This document shows positions 54,167 to 60,000 of a DNA stretch of 60,000 nucleotides, one piece after another. The position numbers and the translations under genes are program-made. Position 1 is the stretch's first letter, and every line of letters starts with the position of its first letter. Source of the DNA: Cristatella mucedo (taxonomy: Eukaryota; Bryozoa; Phylactolaemata; Cristatellidae); NCBI GenBank assembly GCA_009760855.2, contig WPIO01000083.1, positions 1,336,001 through 1,396,000 of the forward strand. Direction: 5' to 3'. The notes under the pieces are model-generated. The model searched no databases, had not been told where the DNA came from, and saw only the letters and a list, made by a program, of their open reading frames with translations.

Positions 54167-54612
54167 GTAAGACCAAGACACAGTGCTACCGGGGATTTCT
54201 TTTACTGTTTATGCATTCAATGTGAAACGGCCTAGCATTCTTGAGCTATAATGCCGATTTAATTATTACTAGACGATTCTTGCTTCAGCACTTTCACTCA
54301 TTCATTGTAGCTTCTCCTGGGCTTGCCATTCAACTTGAACTTCGCCTCTCGGTATTGGGAAATGTGTGGAAATTAATGCAAGCCAGGATGAGCTATAAAC
54401 ATGCAGTCAATCAATACAGCCACTCAGCTCTCAGGCCTAGTGCAGCTCTGTAACTGGAATCATTTCAGTGGCGGGCTTATTGAGTAACCTTGCCTATGTT
54501 GGCTCTGAGACACTGTAGGCTACAGTCTGGATATACTGTATTGTATACACTCCGTAGCAATTGAAGGGATCGTATTTCTATGGGATCTCCCAAACGTTAA
54601 AGCCTAGGCGAG

Positions 54613-55832
54613 TGTAGCACAGCACCAGCTTAGCTCAATTTTAGGGAGCAGAAGAACTGCTCTCGGCTGAAAAAAAACATGTCCTCGAGCAGTGAGCTAG
54701 ACGTGCAGCAGTGCGGTTAAGAGAGGAAGGGCTTACCGCGAGCCTGGCGTCTCAATAGCTACCAGCATCCTTCTCGCCGCAGGAGCGGCTGATTGATGTG
54801 TCGGTTGGCCTGTCAACCCTATTGTCCCGGCTAGCTTTTTTAAGAGCAGGGAGTACGCGAGCAGGTCACCACCGCCAGCCAGCCGAAAGTGGCTTGCATT
54901 TTGTGTTTGTTCGAGTGCATAATCTGCTGCGCTTGGTAAGCGACAGGTTACACCTCCTCCGCCGTCTAGTCTTCGGCGTTACACTGTAGTTCCCGTTCGG
55001 GCTCCAAAATGTATCGCCGAAGGCTCGGCGGTGGAGGAGGAGACGTAACCCGCTGCTTACCTAGTGGCGTAGCCTATTGCCGAATGCAATTCGGTGCGCG
55101 TCAACGCGCAATAAGAGGTGGCCACGCGAAAGAGCGTCGCAGCGCGTCTAACTTAAGTTTTACCTTCAAACTCCTCGCAGGCTCTCAGCGAAACAAGCAC
55201 TCTTACGGGGGAAATACGTCTCCGCACTTAGGATACGGACGTCTATACTGGGGAACGACCCAAATAGACGGGATGCCCGAACAACCGTAACCTAAACCCC
55301 AACCGGAGAACAAGGATTCCACCTCCACCTTCGCTAAGGCAGAAAGGAATACGGGGGCCATTTCACCTGCGATAACACTGCAGCGGACTACGGACGAATT
55401 CACACTAAATGCAAGCTACGGGCCCTATACGGATTATTCGGCGGCGTCCACTAAATTCCCCAAAGTGTTGACTCGCTCTGTCTCGCCGGTCGCTGTCCTG
55501 AACGGCCTTCATCGTTCCAAGGGAAAAAACCCCAGTCCCACCACTATCTGCTGGCTGGCGGTGGTCGCGGCGACCTTCTGCCCGCGTCGTCCCGCTCTTA
55601 AAAAAGCTAGCCGGGACAATAGGGTTGACAGGCCAACCGACACATCAATCAGCCGCTTCTGCGGCGAGAAGGATGCTGGTAGCTATTGAGACGCCCGGCT
55701 CGCGGTAAGCCCTTCCTCTCTCACCGCACTGCTGCACGCCTAGCTCACTGCTCGAGGACATACGAGTGTTTTTTTCAGCCGAGCGCAGTTCTTCTGCTCC
55801 CTAAAATTGAGCTAAGCTGGTGCTGTGCTACA
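54613..55832. mobile_element. Non-autonomous long-TIR DNA transposon (Ginger1-like), 1,220 bp
   Basis: Ends TGTAGCACAGCACCAGCTTA and its complement. The inverted repeats run about 240 bp at high identity and with gaps to about 285 bp (54613-54897 against 55548-55832). CGAG at 54609-54612 and at 55833-55836 is a 4-bp target duplication. TGTNR...YNACA ends with 4-bp duplications and long TIRs are known for Ginger1 transposons. No transposase frame is visible. The interior is CpG-rich and holds a second inverted repeat. Confidence 0.85.
54931..55072. repeat. Nested inverted repeat inside the transposon
   Basis: GCTTGGTAAGCGACAGGTTA, CACCTCCTCCGCCG, CTTCGGCG on the left arm pairs with the right arm ending GGAGACGTAACCCGCTGCTT, ACC. 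The loop is about 30 nt. Arms are imperfect. Confidence 0.8.
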
Positions 55833-55949
55833 CGAGTGTCCCAAAAGCATCTGGCGAATATTTTTGGGGATAGCGGCAAATTTGGTCTGGAGAATTATAA
55901 GGATGGCGCAAGCAGTTGATAGCGAACACTGTCTAAAGCAAGGTTTGAA

Positions 55950-56022
55950 ATTTAAAGCGCCTTGAAAGAGAAGTGAGTTCTCCGAGAGCGCTTTATCAAA
56001 TGTATTACTATTATAATTATTA
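55950..56022 (+). mobile_element. CR1-like LINE 3' tail
   Basis: AAAGCGCCTTGAAAGAGAAG, TGAGTTCTCCGAGAGCGCTT, TATCAAATGTATTACTATT. Only the last about 70 nt of the element. Confidence 0.7.
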
Positions 56023-56105
56023 AAAATCGTTTAGCAGTTAGGAATAGCAAAATATTCAGAGAGACAACCCGATCATGTGACCCTTCAATCCGCTACTCTA
56101 TCTCT

Positions 56106-56120
56106 ATGTATGTATGTATG

Positions 56121-56151
<31 letters not shown>

Positions 56152-56168
56152 GTATATTTGTATGTAAA
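56106..56168. repeat. GTAT / TA microsatellite
   Basis: (GTAT)n passing into (TA)n with ACATA and GTATATTT interruptions. Confidence 0.9.
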
Positions 56169-56659
56169 TATCATACCTTTATCTCTTCAAGGTTATGCAG
56201 CAGTTACAGCTTGCCTTTATTACTTGCAGCTGAGACTTGCATTCATCCTTAATGGATCAATTGTGTTAACTGTTACGATATAGCTTCAAATAAGCTTTCG
56301 TCTGTGCAATGGCGTGTGATTATTCCAGAGTGTATAAGTAACCATTTTTTGGAGCTGGATCTCGTGTGACTATACTTGTACAAATTAAGCGTACAGGAAA
56401 ACGTTCACCCGGCCGTATGGCCGCAACGAACGCTGACTTCTCAAAAACCTCGTCATATGTCTTTATGGAAATCAGATCAAATTTAGCGTATATATGTATT
56501 TATTCAAAAACAACCATCGTAAGTTCTAATAGCAAGATGAACAGCCAGTTATAGGCCGTGAAGCCGACTGCGGCTCCGTGAGCGGTGCGGTTGCGATGTT
56601 AGACCAAACATTTGATTTAACTGAGAACTGTATAATTTTGCGCAGATAAAATATAATTA

Positions 56660-56977
56660 TTATGTGTTATTTAATCCTAAAGTGCATGCGAAAGCCAACA
56701 TACTCTCTTTTCGTGAGTGAAACCGTGCGCATCTACAAAACTTCAGTTTGACCTTCGCCTTGGTCTTGGATCCGGTTTCCGGGCTGGCGGAGAGCGCTTC
56801 TCCGTAAAGCCTCGAATTCTCGTCGATAACTAATACGATGCGGTTGGAACAACGCGTTGCAATATACTTGTGTTCTTCAGCTTTGTAGCTTTCAGAACGG
56901 TAGCAGTGAGATTGGTGTGGTTTCGTGAGCTGAACTCTGTACATTCCCTTTGCTATCCTCCGTTCTGGCTTGGGCAC
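56660..56977 (-). CDS. Short basic reading frame, unknown
   Basis: Open for 105 codons on the minus strand. The first ATG lies about 11 codons in. It is rich in Lys, Arg, Ser and Cys (ATRCSNRIVLVIDENSRLYG; KTKAKVKLKFCRCARF) with little low complexity, so it is more protein-like than most frames here. It lies in a CpG-containing stretch. It could be an exon of a minus-strand neighbour. No homology is recognised. Confidence 0.22.
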   Translation of the reverse strand: MPKPERRIAKGMYRVQLTKPHQSHCYRSESYKAEEHKYIATRCSNRIVLVIDENSRLYGEALSASPETGSKTKAKVKLKFCRCARFHSRKESMLAFACTLGLNNT

Positions 56978-57092
56978 TTGACAAGGCGACAGTAGTTTGT
57001 CCTACTGTACGTCCCACTGCACCGAAACTCCGCACGCTCTAGTAGTTAGGGTTTTATGGAAACTCGCCGCCCATTTATTCTACCGCCGAATT

Positions 57093-57374
57093 TTACCACG
57101 TGCAATCGTTTGGCAAGCCTGAGATACTAATGTGGGGGCTCGTGGGCGAAATGGCTGTGCGATGAAGCCCCCCACAAGCGAGTTGTGGGGCTGACGACGG
57201 CTGTATTGTATCGTACGCAAGCGAAGGAGCGAGCGTACATACTGATTTAGCGGTAGTAGCCGTCGTGCCTGCTGTTCCGGAGCACGTGGTGAGAAGAGAG
57301 TCGATAGCATGCGTACAGGCCGTCGCATAGGCAGAAAGTGAATTGCACAGCAAGGAAATATCACGTGCCGGCAT
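57093..57374 (-). CDS. Short Ser/Thr/Ala-rich reading frame, unknown
   Basis: From an ATG at about 57374 (MPARDISLLCNSL) the frame runs about 93 codons, rich in Ser, Thr and Ala, and ends at NDCTW. The surroundings are CpG-rich. It may belong with the frame at 56660-56977, or may be chance in CpG-rich promoter-like DNA. Confidence 0.15.
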   Translation of the reverse strand: MPARDISLLCNSLSAYATACTHAIDSLLTTCSGTAGTTATTAKSVCTLAPSLAYDTIQPSSAPQLACGGLHRTAISPTSPHISISGLPNDCTW

Positions 57375-57453
57375 GGAGCAAGCCCGTTGAGCGGACGGAA
57401 CGTCGACTGAGGGCGGAACCGGGTGAAGGCGATGACACGCCCACACTAAGCTT

Positions 57454-57638
57454 GTGGTGAGTGATGGCACACTTGAGTAAGGCAGTTGCTTTTCACCATA
57501 TCTTCTCGAAATTATGGGTTCGAATCCTGCGGTGGGTTATTCTGTATCGCCGCTGCAAGCGGTGGTGATAACCGTAAAGGCACTTCTGTTGCTATACAAA
57601 ATAGGTTGGTAAATCTGCTAGTAGTTGTTTACTAAAAT
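57454..57638 (+). mobile_element. tRNA-Leu-like SINE, family 1
   Basis: GTGGTGAGTGATGGCACACT, AAGGCAGTTGCTTTTCACCA, GGGTTCGAATCCTGCGGTGG, and tail ACTTCTGTTGCTATACAAAA. Confidence 0.85.
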
Positions 57639-58458
57639 ATAAGGAGTAATGTGATGGAAGCTGTCAATTTTTAGTGCCTAATTAGTGTCGAAAATTTTAT
57701 GTAGTTGATTTTTTTAGAATATTGGTCATTGGTGCCGCTCACATAGCCAGCCGCCGGTGCGATTCCAAAGAATATTTTTTTGCCACTACATTCGTAATTG
57801 ACTCGATGATAGCAAGTCGCCAACCAGTGCCAGGCTGCATGTCATGCACCTGCCACTGATGACGTTTGCATGTATTTGTGTTTTGTGTAAGCTTGTGCAT
57901 ATTTCCTGTGGTATGTAAATGATTGTGTAAATGTAGGCTCGAGTCTGCTTGTGTGCACGTGTGAGCGAACCCATCAGTGTGAGCACTCATTCGTGCATGA
58001 CTGTTATGCACGCTATTGTGTACAGTCGCCTGATGACCATTGAGGATTTTAGCCATATAGGCTAGCAATATCCAGTTTTTCAGGATTGTAAATATTCTAA
58101 TGACTATGCGGTTCTGCCTCAGTTCTTAGTTGATTAACTTTACTGGCAGTTGGGATGCACCGTCTCACACATGACGTCAGCGACAGTCATTGTATATTCT
58201 ATGTTAGCCAGAGGACAACCCATTATGTGAGTCTTTACATGAGGCGAGTACATGCTGTACTGTACATGTGTGCCAGTGCAGGTCTTTTCTCAAGTGTGCA
58301 CCGCCGGCTGTTTGTGGCAGCCCACAAGCCGAGATTCCACGAACACATAGTCTGTGCCTGACACAATTAGGTCCTAGTCGATCATTTGCTTGACCTAACA
58401 GTGACAGCCAACTATAAGCCAACATGCAGTGACCATGAGTTATTTTGAAGCGCTTGAA

Positions 58459-58990
58459 GTAATAATATTTCATTTGATATAGCGCTCTCAGAGGACTCAA
58501 TCTCTTTCTAGGCATTTTACATTTGCTGCAAAGGAAGCACGATCGAATGGTTTGTGGTAGCATGATCGATAAACATCAAGAAGAACATGGTTAGGTGTGA
58601 CACTGTAACTCACTGCTTGCTGGCCTACCGGCATGTGGCCTACCTCATTGAACAGGATGGTAGACCAGCAAGCAGTGAGTTACAAAAGTCAAGACAGGAT
58701 GTCACAAATGCGTGGACCAAGTTAAATGTGGTATCCCTGTCTAAACAAGCCAGAATCTTAGCGATGTTATGTAGCTGAAAGTAGGCAGACTTGATTGTGG
58801 TGCTGATGTGATCGTCTAACGAAAGGTCACGCTGGAACATAACACCTAAATTTCATGCAGATTCAACAGGAGATATGCTGGTAGAGCCCAGTTTAGCATT
58901 AACCTTTCCAATTTCTGAATCACACTTGGTTTGCCCATAGCTAGTAAGTTGGTTTTGTCATTTAATTTTTAAGAAAGTTTGCTGCTATCA
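58459..58990 (-). mobile_element. CR1-like LINE fragment with internal deletion
   Basis: The 3' end (ATATAGCGCTCTCAGAGGAC, CTAGGCATTTTACATTTG) is joined to FQRDLSLDDHIS, QLHNIAKILACLDRD and LDFCNSLLAGLPS, read on the minus strand. The about 700 nt normally between them are missing. A small inverted duplication of TAACTCACTGCTTGCTGG lies at the junction (58606 and 58665). Confidence 0.85.
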
Positions 58991-60000
58991 ATGTGTGAAT
59001 GTCATCAATACGTGCACCAAGGTAGTTTAGAGAATTGGTCGTGTTACATCAAACACATTGGACATTGCCGTTCACAAGCTGACTACGTGCTTGCAGCCTA
59101 CGTACTTCGGCTGTGGTCGACAGACATGTCGTCAGCGACCAGAATTGTTATGCTGAGCTTACTTCGCCGGTCGATATGGTGCCCTTATATTCATCAAGCC
59201 AGTGTCTGTATACGCTAGTGTGTTAATGGATGCATAATTAAAATGCTTCTCCAAAGTGTGCAATGATCCTGGTCGATTTGGTTATAGCAGCTATGTCAAT
59301 CTTGGTTACAAGATCCCACAACAAAAGTTAGAATCTACATAAGAACTAGCAACTGTGGCTTAACATTTTTTCTCCAAACTTCGTTGTATGTGTATGTCTG
59401 TGGCTGTTGATGTTAGCATGAATACATGCTGTTATGATACTGTGCTACTGTGCCTGTTGATACTTAACATGATAGTGCGCCTGTTCGTGCAGATGTTTTT
59501 TATGTACATGTTTTGAGTGTTTTAATTTTTAGACACACTGTGCTCATCTGTTCGTGGTTGTGCATGATTGTGTGTATGCATTGTTGCATGCGTGTGTGTT
59601 AGTGTCCGTGGGTTTGGTGTACCTGCTTGTTTGTGCACTTTCATTCACGTTGACGAATGTGTGTGAATGTGTTTATGTACACATGTGTACTTAAGTGCAG
59701 GCATGTGTGCTTTCGATAACAATAGTATACATTTATTGAAGCTGTAAATTTGCCAGCTTTGACCTTCATTTGTTCTTGTTTCTTCTCCACATTTCGAGTT
59801 TGGAGGGAGATACAGTTGCTGCTGATGTTCATTTGTGTGTGTAAAGTTTGGCCGTATAAAGGTTAAAGGTCAGCAAGTTTAAAGTTGGCAGCCTCATTTG
59901 TATGGCAGCGTAAGAACCTTTGGGGCTCCCAATTTTGGTTGCAGCTACCAATTAAATGATTGCCTTCTGCAGCGCTTGATACTGTGAGGCGGGTCGTGAA
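58991..60000. other. Downstream flank without recognised gene
   Basis: TG- and CATG-rich, no convincing coding frame. May belong to an intron or intergenic DNA. Confidence 0.5.

Overview
This is nuclear DNA from an animal, most likely an invertebrate. The main content is one large, intron-rich gene on the + strand, set in introns and flanks full of microsatellites, SINEs, LINE fragments and a few DNA-transposon relics. The gene encodes an orthologue of the FNDC3 family (vertebrate FNDC3A and FNDC3B): a proline-rich N-terminus, nine fibronectin type III (FN3) domains and a C-terminal transmembrane anchor. I could place 20 coding exons between 11645 and 52695. Every exon has AG/GT borders and all phases are compatible. 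They sum to 4,647 nt, that is 1,548 codons plus a stop. The species cannot be named from the sequence. The GA/CT microsatellites, the CR1-like LINEs ending in ATT repeats and the tRNA-derived SINEs suit a marine invertebrate; a sponge is possible, but that is a guess.

Layout. 1-11620 is the 5' flank or 5' non-coding part. It holds GA, GT and TA microsatellites, a LINE 3' end, LTR-like and SINE copies, and three weak candidate exons near 0.6-2.1 kb. 11621-12095 is the first coding exon. Intron 1 (12096-34029, 21.9 kb) holds a pogo/Tigger-like MITE, a 3-kb defective LINE with a SINE beside its 5' side, several other SINEs, poly-G tracts, a 222-bp CT tract, a GC-rich triplet block and a 193-codon nested reading frame with Gly/Pro/Trp heptad repeats. 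34030-52695 holds exons 2-20, with further LINE and SINE relics in introns 11, 15 and 19. 52696-60000 is 3' UTR and downstream flank. It holds a 1,220-bp inverted-repeat transposon with TGTAG...CTACA ends and a 4-bp target duplication (Ginger1-like), another SINE, LINE fragments and a CpG-rich stretch with two short minus-strand reading frames.

How the parts relate. Only the FNDC3 gene looks like a functional host gene. The repeats form a small ecology. One SINE family has a tRNA-Leu-like head and its own tail. A second family has a tRNA-like head and a tail that resembles the 3' end of the resident CR1-like LINE, which suggests it borrows that LINE's reverse transcriptase. The LINE copies here are all broken, so any active copy must lie elsewhere. 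No operon, CRISPR array, rRNA or intact tRNA gene was seen.
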